A DNA stretch of 64,000 nt from Corynebacterium lujinxingii (GTDB lineage: Bacteria > Actinomycetota > Actinomycetes > Mycobacteriales > Mycobacteriaceae), in NCBI RefSeq assembly GCF_014490555.1, contig NZ_CP061032.1, positions 2,232,001 to 2,296,000 of the forward strand, in the 5' to 3' direction. Shown here piece by piece: positions 34,740 to 44,055 of this stretch. The position numbers and the translations under genes were made by a program. How positions within the stretch are numbered: position 1 is the first letter of the stretch; each line of letters starts with the position of its first letter. The notes below the pieces were generated by a model. That model did no database searches, was not told where the DNA came from, and saw only the letters and a list, made by a program, of their open reading frames with translations.

Positions 34740-35728
34740 TATGCGACACCTCCGAGAGCCGCCTGGGGGTTAACTTTCACGATGGAGCGGGTAGCGATCA
34801 AAGCGCCGACCATGCCGAGCGCCCAGATGGCGACCGGGGGAGCGATGGCGGTCGCCGCGGTCAGGGCGAACGGCGCGCCGCCCTGCATCCACAGGCCGAG
34901 GCCGAAGGCGATCACGCCGCCGATGAGCGCGCCCGCCGCGAGCAGCACCGCAGACTGGCCGAGCGCATCTTTGAGCAGGTATGTGTTCGATGCGCCGATG
35001 GCCTTGAGGATGGCCAGGTCGCGGGTGCGCTGCATCGTCCACACAGTGAGGAAGGCAATGATCACCAGCGCGGCGATGGCGTAGAGGAAGCCCTGGATAA
35101 GCTTCAGCGAGCCCTGCTCCGAGGAGTAGGCCGGCAGGCCGGCAAACGAGTCCTTGAGGGAGACGCCACCGTCCACCTTGTCGTCGGCAAGCAGCACTGT
35201 GCCGTCGGCGTCGGTGTGCATGACTTCCTTCCAGAAATCGGTGGGCACCCACAGGACAGGGGAGTGGGAGAACGCGAGGTCCTCGCCGATCGCACCGACG
35301 GTGATCGGGTTGCCGCCGACGGTGACCTCGTCGCCCGCCTGAATCTCAAGGCCCGGCGCTGCGACGGCCTCGGTGCCCAGGGTCTCACCGCCGGGCAGCT
35401 CGGTGCCTTCCGGCAGGGAGAGGACGGACACGGCGGCGTCGGTGCCGTCCGCCTTGGTCAACAGCATCTGGCTGGTGCCCAGCGGGGTCATGCCGTCGCG
35501 GGCGTCGATACGCGAGGTGGTGAACGACGGATCGCCCGGATCCTGGAACACCACAGATTCCGGGTCGAGCGCCTCGAGCGCGGCGGTGTTTTGCTTACCC
35601 AAGCCGGCGGTCAGGCCCGTCAGCACGACAACCAGCAGCGTAATCAACGCCACGGTGCCTGCGATCAGCCCGAAACGCCCCTTGGCTGACGTAATTTCTC
35701 TCAGTCCTACGAACATGGTTCCAATCAT
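34739..35728 (-). CDS. hrtB: ABC transporter permease, FtsX type, HrtB-like
   Basis: 329 aa. N-terminal FVGLREITSAKGRFGLIAGTVALITLLVVVLTGLTAGLG is the membrane segment typical of HrtB/DevC permeases, followed by a ~180-residue extracytoplasmic domain and three C-terminal helices (FLYAIAALVIIAFLTVW; SAVLLAAGALIGGVIAFGLGL; ATAIAPPVAIWALGMVGAL). Works with the ATPase encoded next. Promoter shared with the divergent sensor kinase across a 16-bp palindrome. Confidence 0.72.
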   Translation of the reverse strand: MIGTMFVGLREITSAKGRFGLIAGTVALITLLVVVLTGLTAGLGKQNTAALEALDPESVVFQDPGDPSFTTSRIDARDGMTPLGTSQMLLTKADGTDAAVSVLSLPEGTELPGGETLGTEAVAAPGLEIQAGDEVTVGGNPITVGAIGEDLAFSHSPVLWVPTDFWKEVMHTDADGTVLLADDKVDGGVSLKDSFAGLPAYSSEQGSLKLIQGFLYAIAALVIIAFLTVWTMQRTRDLAILKAIGASNTYLLKDALGQSAVLLAAGALIGGVIAFGLGLWMQGGAPFALTAATAIAPPVAIWALGMVGALIATRSIVKVNPQAALGGVA

Positions 35729-35776
35729 GACGTTGACCTGGGGTGTTCCACATCGGGCGGGCGGTTGAAATCCCGG

Positions 35777-35792
35777 TCAACCGATCGGTTGA
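35777..35792. promoter_or_regulatory. 16-bp perfect palindrome between hrtB-like and chrS-like genes
   Basis: TCAACCGATCGGTTGA, followed by a -10-like TACGCT at 35795-35800 and the kinase ATG at 35808. Centrally placed in the 79-bp divergent interval, so a dimeric regulator here could control both operons. Confidence 0.6.
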
Positions 35793-35807
35793 TCTACGCT
35801 TTGAGCC

Positions 35808-36968
35808 ATGCTGTCCACCTCTCGGATCCTCGCCTTTTTACGCGTGAGCCTGCACGTGCTTGTCGCGGTGTTGCTCACTGTCGGCGTCGCGGGGCAGTTG
35901 CGTGACGACGACCCCGTAACCGGCCTCGTCCTCACCGCCTGCTTCGCCGCCGTCTACCTGGTGGGCACCGTGTGGCACAACGAGGGCAAGCCGCACCCGC
36001 AGTGGGCGGAGGTGGCCTGGCTGGGCGTGGTCTGTGTGCTGTGGGTGTGCCTTGTGGTGGTCTCCTCCGACTTCATGTGGCTCGAGTTCCCGCTGGTCAT
36101 GTTGGCTTGTGTGGTGTTGCCGGGGTGGTGGGAGCTCGTCGCCACGGTCGCGCTGTTGAGCGTGACGCTCTCGGCGGCGGATCCGGCGTCGGGCGCGGTG
36201 GCGATCATCGGGCCGACTATCGGCACGGTGCTGGCCGTGTTCATCGTGCACGCGTACCGGGCTCTGCGCGCGGAGGCCGACCACTACAAGCAGATGGCCG
36301 AGGACTTAGGCGCCGCGCAGCGTGAGGCGGCGAAGGCGGAGCATGCCGCAGGTGTTGCCGACGAGCGCGCACGCCTGGCTCGTGAGGTGCACGACACCAT
36401 GGCGCAGGGGTTGAGCTCGATCGTGCTGCTCGGCCGCGCGATGGACAAACAGCTCGCGGCAGGCGACCCGGCGCGCGAGACCTTGGACGTTATCCGCACC
36501 ACCGCCTCCGACAATCTGGACGAGGCGCGCCGCTTCGTCGCCGAGAACTCCGCGAACACGGCCGAGAACGAGGCCGCAGCCTCGACAAGCCCGACGCGCC
36601 GCCCGCTGCCGGAGCGTCTGGAACGCCTCGCCACGGCGGCGGAAGACCGCCAGCGCGCGCTCGGCGACGTGCTTAAGGTCCGTATCGACGCCGTGGACCT
36701 GCCGGAACCGGCCGCGTCGGTGGTGGAGCGCATCGTGCGCGAGGGGCTGAGCAACATCGTTCGCCACGCAGGCGCGTCGAAGGCGGTGATCACAGTAGAT
36801 AGGGTGGGTGCCACTGGAACCGTCGACGTCTTCGACAACGGTCGCGGCATCACCGGCAAGGAGGGCTACGGCATCAAGGGCCTGCGCGCCCGCGTCGAGG
36901 AGATCGGCGGCGAACTTTCGGTGGAGGGCAATGTCCTCGCCGCAACCCTGCCTGTGGAGGACCAATGA
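35808..36968 (+). CDS. chrS: Sensor histidine kinase, NarL-type (ChrS-like)
   Basis: 386 aa. Five to six N-terminal membrane helices (residues ~8-150) without a large outer domain, a HisKA_3 box LAREVHDTMAQGLSSIVLLGR with phospho-acceptor His 195, and HATPase with IVREGLSNIVRHAGAS and DNGRGI. Overlaps the regulator gene by 4 bp. In corynebacteria this architecture beside hrtBA is the heme-sensing ChrS; that role is inferred from context. Confidence 0.75.
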   Translation: MLSTSRILAFLRVSLHVLVAVLLTVGVAGQLRDDDPVTGLVLTACFAAVYLVGTVWHNEGKPHPQWAEVAWLGVVCVLWVCLVVVSSDFMWLEFPLVMLACVVLPGWWELVATVALLSVTLSAADPASGAVAIIGPTIGTVLAVFIVHAYRALRAEADHYKQMAEDLGAAQREAAKAEHAAGVADERARLAREVHDTMAQGLSSIVLLGRAMDKQLAAGDPARETLDVIRTTASDNLDEARRFVAENSANTAENEAAASTSPTRRPLPERLERLATAAEDRQRALGDVLKVRIDAVDLPEPAASVVERIVREGLSNIVRHAGASKAVITVDRVGATGTVDVFDNGRGITGKEGYGIKGLRARVEEIGGELSVEGNVLAATLPVEDQ

Positions 36969-37567
36969 CCCTGCGCGTAATGCTTATCGACGACCACCCC
37001 GTCGTCCGCGCCGGCCTTCGCGCCGTGCTGAACTCCTTTGACGACATGGAGGTCGTCGCCGAGGCCGCCGACGGCAACGCTGAAGTGCCGGACGGGGTAG
37101 ATGTGGTGGTCTCAGACATCCAGATGCCCGGCGCGTCCGGCATCGACCTCACCCGCCGCCTGGTCGCCGCGGGCGGCCCGCCGGTGCTGATTCTGACCAC
37201 CTACGACACCCAGGCCGACGTCGTCGAAGCGGTGGAGGCGGGCGCGATGGGCTACCTGCTCAAGGACGCCCCGGAGGACGAGTTGCACGACGCGGTGGTG
37301 CAGGCGTCGAAACGCACCCGCGTGCTTTCACCGCAGGTGGCCAACGTGCTGGCGGACCGCCTGGTCAACCCGGATTCCGCCCTGTCCGTCCGCGAGATCG
37401 AGTTGCTGCGCGCGCTACAGACGGGCGCATCGAATAGGGAGATCTCCGAACAATTGTTCATTTCGCAGGCGACTGTGAAAACCCACCTGATCCACATCTA
37501 TTCGAAACTCGGGGTGGATAACCGGACGGCCGCCGTGGAACAGGCTAGGCAGCGCCGCATCATCTAA
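36965..37567 (+). CDS. chrA: Response regulator, LuxR/NarL-type (ChrA-like)
   Basis: 200 aa. Receiver domain with acidic pair DD at 9-10 and phospho-acceptor Asp 51 (VVVSDIQMPG), conserved Lys in YLLKDAPEDE, and a C-terminal LuxR HTH (LSVREIELLRALQTGASNREISEQLFISQATVKTHL). Coupled to the kinase by ATGA. Likely binds the palindrome upstream of the kinase gene. Confidence 0.8.
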   Translation: MTLRVMLIDDHPVVRAGLRAVLNSFDDMEVVAEAADGNAEVPDGVDVVVSDIQMPGASGIDLTRRLVAAGGPPVLILTTYDTQADVVEAVEAGAMGYLLKDAPEDELHDAVVQASKRTRVLSPQVANVLADRLVNPDSALSVREIELLRALQTGASNREISEQLFISQATVKTHLIHIYSKLGVDNRTAAVEQARQRRII

Positions 37568-37577
37568 CCTTGGGCGC

Positions 37578-38129
37578 ATGCCTTTCATCGAAGTGAGTTC
37601 CGGCCCGTGGCGCGGGGTCGAGTTCCTCCGCGGCCTCGCCGCCCCCGACGACGCTCCCGCAGGTTGCACCCCTTTGACTTGGCGCCATAACGGCACCGCG
37701 CGACTCGGCGGTTTCATCGCCCGCGCGCAGGCGCAGGTGCTTATCGACGGCACCTTTGCCCCCGAAGGCACCCAACGCGCCAAGCCCGACGCGTTCAGCT
37801 TGCGAAGCGTCACCACCGCGTGCGCCGGCGAGGCGTTCGTGTTCATCGGGGAGATGTTCGGCCGCACCGGCTCCATCGAAACGAACGAGCCGTGTGTGGC
37901 CGCACAGCTGACCATCGCCCCGGAAACCGAGTTGGCGATCACGCTCAACCCGGACTTCGAGTACGCCTTCGTCGCCGCCGACGGCGACCTGGCCGTCAAC
38001 CGCACCCGGGTGCCGGGCTCTTCCGTGGGGCTTGTCGACACCGGCCACCGCACCATCGGGCTGGAAAACCGCTCCGACGCAATCGCGCACGTCCTCATTC
38101 TCGGCGGCGCGCCGACGGGGAGAGATTAG
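37578..38129 (+). CDS. Cupin-like protein, possibly pirin-related
   Basis: 183 aa, all-beta predicted, with repeated short strands and the ending GLENRSDAIAHVLILGGAP, which recalls the C-terminal half of pirins. N-terminus is FIEVSSGPWRGVEFLRGLAA. Metal ligands are not obvious. Starts 10 bp after the response regulator and could be co-transcribed, but no functional link is evident. Confidence 0.55.
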   Translation: MPFIEVSSGPWRGVEFLRGLAAPDDAPAGCTPLTWRHNGTARLGGFIARAQAQVLIDGTFAPEGTQRAKPDAFSLRSVTTACAGEAFVFIGEMFGRTGSIETNEPCVAAQLTIAPETELAITLNPDFEYAFVAADGDLAVNRTRVPGSSVGLVDTGHRTIGLENRSDAIAHVLILGGAPTGRD

Positions 38130-38184
38130 CCACAACGGCCGCAAACGCACTGCGGGCTGATCCGTTCCACGCAATAATCGCAGC

Positions 38185-39609
38185 GTGCTATATATTCTGA
38201 TTGCGATTTTGGCCGTCGTCGCCGTCGGCTATTTCATTGCCAAGAAAGTCCACGCAGCCTCGTCCATCTTTGCCGTCGGCGTGCTGCTGCTCATGATCGC
38301 GGCCGCCACCGGGCGCATCGACCACTCGACCGCCGACATTGAATCCACCGGCAACGCGTTCTACGACGAACTGCTCATTATCGAGTCGTTGTTCAAATCG
38401 CGCTTCTCCGGCACAGGCATGGCCATCATGGTGCTGTTCGGTTTCGTCGGCTACATGCGCCACATAGGCGCGGACGCGAAAACCGTCGTCGCGCTATCGA
38501 GCCCGCTGCGCCGGTTCGACGGCTCGTATTGGCTCGTCCCCATCGGTTTTTTGGTGGCGACGTTGCTGTCGTTTGTGGTGCCGTCGGCAAGCGCGCTGGC
38601 GCTGCTGCTCGTCGCAACGCTTATGCCCGCACTCATCGCTTCCGGACTGACCCCGCTGACCGTCGGTGCGATCGTCGCCACCGCCTCCACCATCGCCCCC
38701 TCTCCGCTGGAGGCCGGGCTGATTCAGGCGGCTGACCTGACCGGAATGTCCGTCACCGAGTTCACCTTTGGCAACGTGGCCAAGGCGACCATCCCAGCGC
38801 TGTTCGTCATCGCGTTCACACACATGTGGTGGCAGCACCGCTGCGACAAAAAGGATCTAGCCAAGGCCGGAACAGGAGCTGGCGAGGCCGACTTGGAAGC
38901 CGCGAAGCACGACGAGTCCGACCGCCGCATCCGCGAGGCCGTCGAGCGTGCGGAAGGCCTGCCCGGCTTCTACGCCGTCCTGCCGCTGCTGCCGCTGCTG
39001 TTCATCATCGTCTCCGCAGTGCTGAACCGCCTGGACATCATCAGTTTTGAGGCCGGCATCTTGCCTGTGACTGTGGTCTCGCTGATGATCACCATGCTCA
39101 TCGAGGCGGTGCGGCTGCGCGACGTCGACCATGCGGCCGACTCCCTGCAGGAATTTTTCAAGGGCCTCGGCGAAGGCGCCGCCGGCGTGGTCTCGCTCAT
39201 CGTGGCCGCTGCCATCCTGGTGGAGGGCATTACCCAGATGGGCGTCATCGACGGCCTGACCGACCTCGCCCAGGCGTCGTCTGGCGCAGCGGTGCTCATG
39301 GTGCTCGTGTTCGTGCTCGCGACCTCAGCCATGGCGCTGCTCACCGGCTCCGGTGTCGCGCCTTACTTCGCGTTCTCGGAGATGGTGCCCGGTATCGCTG
39401 CCGACTCGGCCGTCTCCGCCCCGCAGATGCTCACCTCCATCTGGGCTGCGTCGAACACCATGCGCCAGGCTTCCCCGGTCAACGCGGCGGTGCTCATCGT
39501 CGCGGGCGCGCTCAACGTCAACCCGATCGACGTGGTGCGACGTACCGTTGTGCCGCTGACGGCTGGCGCGGCGACGTCGGTGATCCTCGCGTTCCTGTTC
39601 ATCGTCTAA
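38185..39609 (+). CDS. C4-dicarboxylate transporter, DcuC family
   Basis: 474 aa from GTG 38185, about 12 helices. Motifs shared with DcuC: GFVGYMRHIGA, VPSASALALLLVATLMPALI, IAPSPLEAGLIQAAD, and the late ASNTMRQASPVNAAVLIVAGALN. A ~40-residue charged cytoplasmic loop lies mid-protein (DKKDLAKAGTGAGEADLEAAKHDE). Probably exchanges or exports C4-dicarboxylates such as succinate. Confidence 0.82.
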   Translation: MLYILIAILAVVAVGYFIAKKVHAASSIFAVGVLLLMIAAATGRIDHSTADIESTGNAFYDELLIIESLFKSRFSGTGMAIMVLFGFVGYMRHIGADAKTVVALSSPLRRFDGSYWLVPIGFLVATLLSFVVPSASALALLLVATLMPALIASGLTPLTVGAIVATASTIAPSPLEAGLIQAADLTGMSVTEFTFGNVAKATIPALFVIAFTHMWWQHRCDKKDLAKAGTGAGEADLEAAKHDESDRRIREAVERAEGLPGFYAVLPLLPLLFIIVSAVLNRLDIISFEAGILPVTVVSLMITMLIEAVRLRDVDHAADSLQEFFKGLGEGAAGVVSLIVAAAILVEGITQMGVIDGLTDLAQASSGAAVLMVLVFVLATSAMALLTGSGVAPYFAFSEMVPGIAADSAVSAPQMLTSIWAASNTMRQASPVNAAVLIVAGALNVNPIDVVRRTVVPLTAGAATSVILAFLFIV

Positions 39610-39646
39610 CCTTCGCGCGCCGACAAAGGGCCGTATTGTTGCCGGT

Positions 39647-40894
39647 ATGACCGTCTCTGTGCTGATCACCGTCGAGGGCACCTCCCCGGAAATTTCCCGC
39701 TGCATCAACGTCGAGGAGCACATGACGCTTGGCGATCTCGCCCAGGTGATCGACGCATCCCTCGGGTTTTCGGGCGCGTCGTCGCATTTGTTCGTCGGTA
39801 CGCACGGCACCCGCCGCCAGGTGTACGCGGAAACCCCCGGCGCGGGCGAGGACCACGAGGACACCATCACCGTCGGCGAGATGGAACCGATGACCTACAT
39901 CTACGACGCGGCGGCCGACTGGTCCATCCACGTCGAGGTCTTAGGCCCCTCCCACATCGAGGGCCCGACGCCGATGCTTGTCGACGTCGCCGGCCCCGAC
40001 GTCATCGAATCCTGCAATGGCCCCGCGCTGATGACCGAGTTCCGCAACCAGGCCCGCCTGCTTGCCGCCGGCATCGAACCGGAGCTGGAGACGGTCACGC
40101 TGATGTTTAGCTTCCTGCCGGTGATGCCACCGGAGCGCATGCTCGACCGGCTCACCATTGCGGACCCGGTCACGGTGGCGTCGCGCATCGCCAACGTCGC
40201 GGAGGAGCAGTTTTTCGACGAGGTCGCCGGCGTCGAGTCCGACGGCATGGGCCTTGCGGACCACTTCGACGACTTCATCAACTCACGCCCTGAATTGCGC
40301 GAGATCATCGACCTCGACCCGCATCCTGAGCGCAACCCGAACATGATCTCGGCGGTGACGGATTTCTTCAACGACATGCTCGGCGGCGACGACGCCCCGG
40401 GCTTCGCCGACGAGCTCACCCTAACCGAGCTTGTGACCCGCCTGGTGTCCCTGTTCGCCGACGGCGTCACCTTGGAGGGCGGTGTCGTCCTTCCGGAAGA
40501 ACTCGACGTCCAGATCCAGGTCCTGACTCAGATGCAGCACGCGTGGATCATCGCCGACCTCATCGTGGACTCCGGCCTGACGAAGAAGCGCAACGGCACC
40601 ATCACACTGACCAAGGCCGGCGAGAAGTTCCTGGCCAGCGAGAACCCGCTTCGCGAGTTCGACACGAACTTCCGGCGCATGTTCGAAGCACTCATCGGCC
40701 ACGACGAGTGGCACACCACCGTCCGGTGGTTCATCGGCGATCCGCCGTCTGCTCCCCACCCGAACATGGACGAGTTCATCCCCTGGCTGTACACCTTCCG
40801 CATCGTCGAGGAGTTCGAGCCGGGCCACTCTCGACTTTCCGACGAAGGCCGCCAGATGATGCACCAGCACCTAGCGTTCTACAACCGGATGTAG
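39647..40894 (+). CDS. pRiA4b ORF-3-like domain protein
   Basis: 415 aa. N-terminal ~120 residues fit the PRiA4_ORF3 family: VLITVEGTSPEISRCINVEEHMTLGDLAQVIDASLGF ... SSHLFVG ... MTYIYDAAADWSIHVEVLG. The remainder is a long helical region with an acidic patch and a winged-helix-like segment (LIVDSGLTKKRNGTITLTKAGEKFL). Family function unknown; found on plasmids and chromosomes. Confidence 0.7.
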   Translation: MTVSVLITVEGTSPEISRCINVEEHMTLGDLAQVIDASLGFSGASSHLFVGTHGTRRQVYAETPGAGEDHEDTITVGEMEPMTYIYDAAADWSIHVEVLGPSHIEGPTPMLVDVAGPDVIESCNGPALMTEFRNQARLLAAGIEPELETVTLMFSFLPVMPPERMLDRLTIADPVTVASRIANVAEEQFFDEVAGVESDGMGLADHFDDFINSRPELREIIDLDPHPERNPNMISAVTDFFNDMLGGDDAPGFADELTLTELVTRLVSLFADGVTLEGGVVLPEELDVQIQVLTQMQHAWIIADLIVDSGLTKKRNGTITLTKAGEKFLASENPLREFDTNFRRMFEALIGHDEWHTTVRWFIGDPPSAPHPNMDEFIPWLYTFRIVEEFEPGHSRLSDEGRQMMHQHLAFYNRM

Positions 40895-40899
40895 AGCCC

Positions 40900-41217
40900 C
40901 TACGCCACCACGACCAGGTAGAACGCCACGCAGCCAACACCGACGATCATTGCGGTGAGCAGGAAGACAGCGGCGGTGTTGGGGGCGCTGCGCTCGTCGG
41001 CAAGCGCAGATGCTTCGCGCTGGTAGGAGCGACGGTTAAGCACCTCGATGACAAGCCCGCCGAGGGCGAGCGCGCACACCACCAGCACCATCAGCGTGGG
41101 GTAAGCACCGGCCCAGCGCAGCAGCGTCGCAGCGGCGACGAGCATGGCCAGGCCGGTGCGCGTCCAGCTCATGGCGGTGCGCTCGGGCTGGAGGCCGGGA
41201 TCGGTAACGACGATCAG
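40900..41217 (-). CDS. DUF202 membrane protein, copy 2, with non-canonical start
   Basis: About 105 aa: TDPGLQPERTAMSWTRTGLAMLVAAATLLRW is the DUF202 signature, followed by two more helices. There is no ATG, GTG or TTG between the frame's plausible N-terminus and this conserved block. CTG at 41217 overlaps the stop of the previous gene as CTGA, mirroring the ATGA overlaps nearby, so a CTG start by coupling is proposed. ATG 41170-41172 would lose the conserved motif. Confidence 0.6.
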   Translation of the reverse strand: MIVVTDPGLQPERTAMSWTRTGLAMLVAAATLLRWAGAYPTLMVLVVCALALGGLVIEVLNRRSYQREASALADERSAPNTAAVFLLTAMIVGVGCVAFYLVVVA

Positions 41218-41576
41218 AACAGACTCACCCCAACCACCACCGCGGCGACGAACACGCCGACGCACAGCACGGGGATGATGGCGGGGGCGGGGATGGGTTC
41301 GTCGTGACGCAACGCGCGCTCGATACGCACCCACCGCACCGCCGCGCCTGCCGAGATCGCCATGGAGATCACGATGATGGCGGCGGCGACAAATGTGCGC
41401 ACTTGGTCGTCGATACCCGGCAACTCGAACGCTTCGAGCGCGATGCCGCCGGCGAGAAACGCCAGCGCAGTGCGGGTCCACGCGAGGAACGTGCGCTCGT
41501 TGGCAAGTGTGAAGCGCGGGTCCGGCTCCCCGCCATCGGGGAAGACCCGCCTGGTGAACCAACCGCGCTCGCTCAT
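41214..41576 (-). CDS. DUF202 (YidH-like) membrane protein, copy 1
   Basis: 120 aa from ATG 41576 (MSERGWFTRRVFPDGGEPDPRFTLANERTFLAWTRTALAFL). DUF202 signature plus three helices. Starts within a 4-bp overlap with the vanZ-like gene and overlaps the second DUF202 gene at its end, so three small membrane proteins are translated as a unit. Function of the family is unknown. Confidence 0.78.
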   Translation of the reverse strand: MSERGWFTRRVFPDGGEPDPRFTLANERTFLAWTRTALAFLAGGIALEAFELPGIDDQVRTFVAAAIIVISMAISAGAAVRWVRIERALRHDEPIPAPAIIPVLCVGVFVAAVVVGVSLF

Positions 41577-42064
41577 GCACCCAACCCTAGCGCCGCCCAC
41601 ACAATGAGGATGACCAGCCCGGCCGCGGCGAACGTCCACAGGACGCTATTGCGTTGCGACGACCCCCTCGCCCACAACGCACCCAACCACGCACCCGCGG
41701 TGTTGCAGATGACGTCGTCGGTATCGCTGTAGCCGAGCGACCAAATGTACTGCGCGGTCTCGATGCCCAGACTGCACACCAAACCGGCCACGACCGCCCG
41801 CGCCACCGAACCACGGTAGGCGATGAACCCCACCGGCACGAACAGCGCAATGTTGCCGAACAAGTTCAGCCACGGGCCCCACCACACCCGGGCGTAGGCG
41901 AACGTCTCCAACGGATTGAGCCGGATCTGGCTCAACTGGTGCGACTCCGCCGTCCACAACCCCGGGATGGACACGAACGCTTTGCCCACCGTGAACGCGA
42001 GCACGACCGCGCAGGTCACCGCGACGGCGGCGAGCACAGCTGGGACGCTTCTTGTCGTTTTCAC
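41573..42064 (-). CDS. VanZ-like membrane protein
   Basis: 163 aa with four to five helices; contains the VanZ-family pattern NLFGNIALFVPVGF and the later SLGIETAQYIWSLGYSDTDDVICNTAGAWLGAL. VanZ proteins modify resistance to teicoplanin-type drugs in enterococci; most homologues have no known role. First gene of a three-gene unit with two DUF202 proteins. Confidence 0.82.
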   Translation of the reverse strand: MKTTRSVPAVLAAVAVTCAVVLAFTVGKAFVSIPGLWTAESHQLSQIRLNPLETFAYARVWWGPWLNLFGNIALFVPVGFIAYRGSVARAVVAGLVCSLGIETAQYIWSLGYSDTDDVICNTAGAWLGALWARGSSQRNSVLWTFAAAGLVILIVWAALGLGA

Positions 42065-42099
42065 CCGCCCTACCGTAGACGGGCATTACGCTAACCACC

Positions 42100-43035
42100 A
42101 TGAACAACAGCTTGCTTGTTACTGACAATGGTCCGGAGATCGTCGAGACGCGCGAGGAGTTCGCGGGGGAAGGCGACACGCTGATTAACGTGTCGCACTC
42201 GTCGCTGAACTACAAGGATGCGATGGCGCTATCCGGCAACCGTGGCATCCTGCGCGAGATCCCGATGGTGCCGGGTATCGACGCGGTGGGCACCCTCGAG
42301 GACGGCACGCTGGTCACCGTCAACGGCCGCGGGCTGGGGGAGCGCCGCAACGGCGGCTACACCCCGCAGGTGCGTATCGACGACACCCACATCACCCGCG
42401 TGCCCTCCCGCTTCACCGCAGAAGACGCGGCGGCGATCGGCACTGCTGGCTACACCGCCGCGCTGTCGGTTGCCGCGTTCGAGCGCGCCTCCTACGAGGT
42501 CGACGGACCCGTCTTGGTCACCGGCGCGACCGGCGGCGTGGGTTCCATTGCGGTGTCGCTGCTCGCGGAGCGCGGTTTCGAGGTGTGGGCGCTGACCGGG
42601 CGTGTCGACGAGCACGGCGACTGGCTGCGCGAACTCGGCGCCTCCGACGTCCTGGACCGCGCCGAGTTCACCGGCGAGGGCAAGCCGCTGCAGAAGGCGC
42701 GCCTCGGCGGCGTGGTGGACACCGTCGGCTCCGAGGTGCTCGCCAACGCGATCGCCCAGCTGTGCTGGGGCGGCGCCGCCACCGCGTGCGGCATGGCCGC
42801 CGGCACCGACCTGCCGGCCTCTGTCCTGCCGTTCATCCTCCGCGGCACGCAGCTCATCGGCGTGAACTCCGTGGACACCCCGAACAACCTGCGCGACGAG
42901 GCGTGGGCGCTTCTCGACGAGTCCCTAAACACCAACGCCATCCGCACCGAAGAGGTCGGTTTGGATGGCGTTGCGGAGGCCGGCCGGAAGGTGTTGGACG
43001 GCCGGGGTGTGGGACGGGTCGTCGTTAAGTTGTAG
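42100..43035 (+). CDS. Zinc-independent quinone oxidoreductase, AcuI/YhdH family
   Basis: 311 aa MDR-superfamily NADPH reductase. YKDAMALSGNRGILREIPMVPGIDAVG is the family's N-terminal block; Rossmann motif VTGATGGVGSIAVSLLAERGFEV; later LRGTQLIGVNSVD. No catalytic-zinc ligands are seen. AcuI members reduce acryloyl-CoA; the substrate here is unproven. The 3' end overlaps the convergent membrane-protein gene by 11 bp. Confidence 0.85.
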   Translation: MNNSLLVTDNGPEIVETREEFAGEGDTLINVSHSSLNYKDAMALSGNRGILREIPMVPGIDAVGTLEDGTLVTVNGRGLGERRNGGYTPQVRIDDTHITRVPSRFTAEDAAAIGTAGYTAALSVAAFERASYEVDGPVLVTGATGGVGSIAVSLLAERGFEVWALTGRVDEHGDWLRELGASDVLDRAEFTGEGKPLQKARLGGVVDTVGSEVLANAIAQLCWGGAATACGMAAGTDLPASVLPFILRGTQLIGVNSVDTPNNLRDEAWALLDESLNTNAIRTEEVGLDGVAEAGRKVLDGRGVGRVVVKL

Positions 43036-44008
43036 GCACCGGACCAGCAGAAACCTGGCGGTATGCGTAGGCGAGGGCCAGAAGTGTTACCGGGATGGTG
43101 ATTACGAGGCCGGCGCCGAACGGGATCGTCGCCACCAGATTGATCAGGCCGACCAGCACCGCCAGGCCGAGCAGGCGTAGGTAGTTGCGGGCGCCCTCCT
43201 TGAAGCCCGCGCCGAACGCCTGGCCAAAGGTGCCGTTGTTGTCCGCCGCGTACCACATCTGGAGCATGACAAACGGCGAGATCAGAAGCGCCACTAGTGC
43301 TGCGATACCCATCGCGGCGAACACGGGGCCAAAGAGCTCGAAGAACAGGGCTGGGTCGTCCATCAGCACCTGCGGATCCTCGGGCAGAGCGTTAACGTCG
43401 ATCTGGGTCATCGCGCCCGCCGCCAACATGCTGAACAGCACAAAGAAGATGACGAAGAAGATCAGCATCACCAGCGCCATCATGCCGAGGGTCTTGCCGA
43501 ACGCCGGCGACTTCACATCGCCGTAACCCAAGTCGCGCACCAGGGTCTGCTGCAGCGCAGCGCCGAAGAGCCACGGCACGAACAGCAGCAGGCCGATGAT
43601 CTGGATCAACGGTCCCACGAGCGGCACGAACTGGCCGGCGAACGTGAGCAGCAGGTAGGCCGCGCCGAGCGGCAACCACAACTTGGCGTTGCCGAACGCG
43701 GCCTTAAAGCCCCAGGCGATCGCCCCGAGGATGTCGAGCTTGCCGGTGCCCTTCACGTGCGACCAGCCGTTGTTGGCCGGGTCGTTGATCGGATGCGGTG
43801 AGGTTCCATCGCCGGGGACGTTGTCGGTCAACTGCTCGCCGTGGAAGCGCAGGGCAGTGTTGCCTGCCATCTGCGCTGCGGTGTTGACCTCGAAAGCGTC
43901 GTAGCCGGGGTAGGCATCCTGGCTCTCGTAGTAGCCGTCGTTTTCCGGGTGGCTGCCGCGCGGGTGCTCCGGGTACGGCTCGTAGCCACCGTTAGTCGGT
44001 GTGGACAT
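43025..44008 (-). CDS. Polytopic membrane protein with Tyr/Pro-rich N-terminus
   Basis: 327 aa from ATG 44008 (ribosome site AAGGAA). Soluble N-terminus of ~95 residues rich in Tyr, Pro and Gly (NGGYEPYPEHPRGSHPENDGYYESQ), then about six helices (LWLPLGAAYLLLTFAGQFVPL; ALVMLIFFVIFFVLFSMLAAG; LGLAVLVGLINLVATIPFGAG). Resembles DUF975/DUF4013-like integral proteins; function unknown. Confidence 0.72.
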   Translation of the reverse strand: MSTPTNGGYEPYPEHPRGSHPENDGYYESQDAYPGYDAFEVNTAAQMAGNTALRFHGEQLTDNVPGDGTSPHPINDPANNGWSHVKGTGKLDILGAIAWGFKAAFGNAKLWLPLGAAYLLLTFAGQFVPLVGPLIQIIGLLLFVPWLFGAALQQTLVRDLGYGDVKSPAFGKTLGMMALVMLIFFVIFFVLFSMLAAGAMTQIDVNALPEDPQVLMDDPALFFELFGPVFAAMGIAALVALLISPFVMLQMWYAADNNGTFGQAFGAGFKEGARNYLRLLGLAVLVGLINLVATIPFGAGLVITIPVTLLALAYAYRQVSAGPVPTT

Positions 44009-44055
44009 AATTTCCTTCGGGTTTTGGATATTTGCCCAAGCGAGCCTAACAGCCC

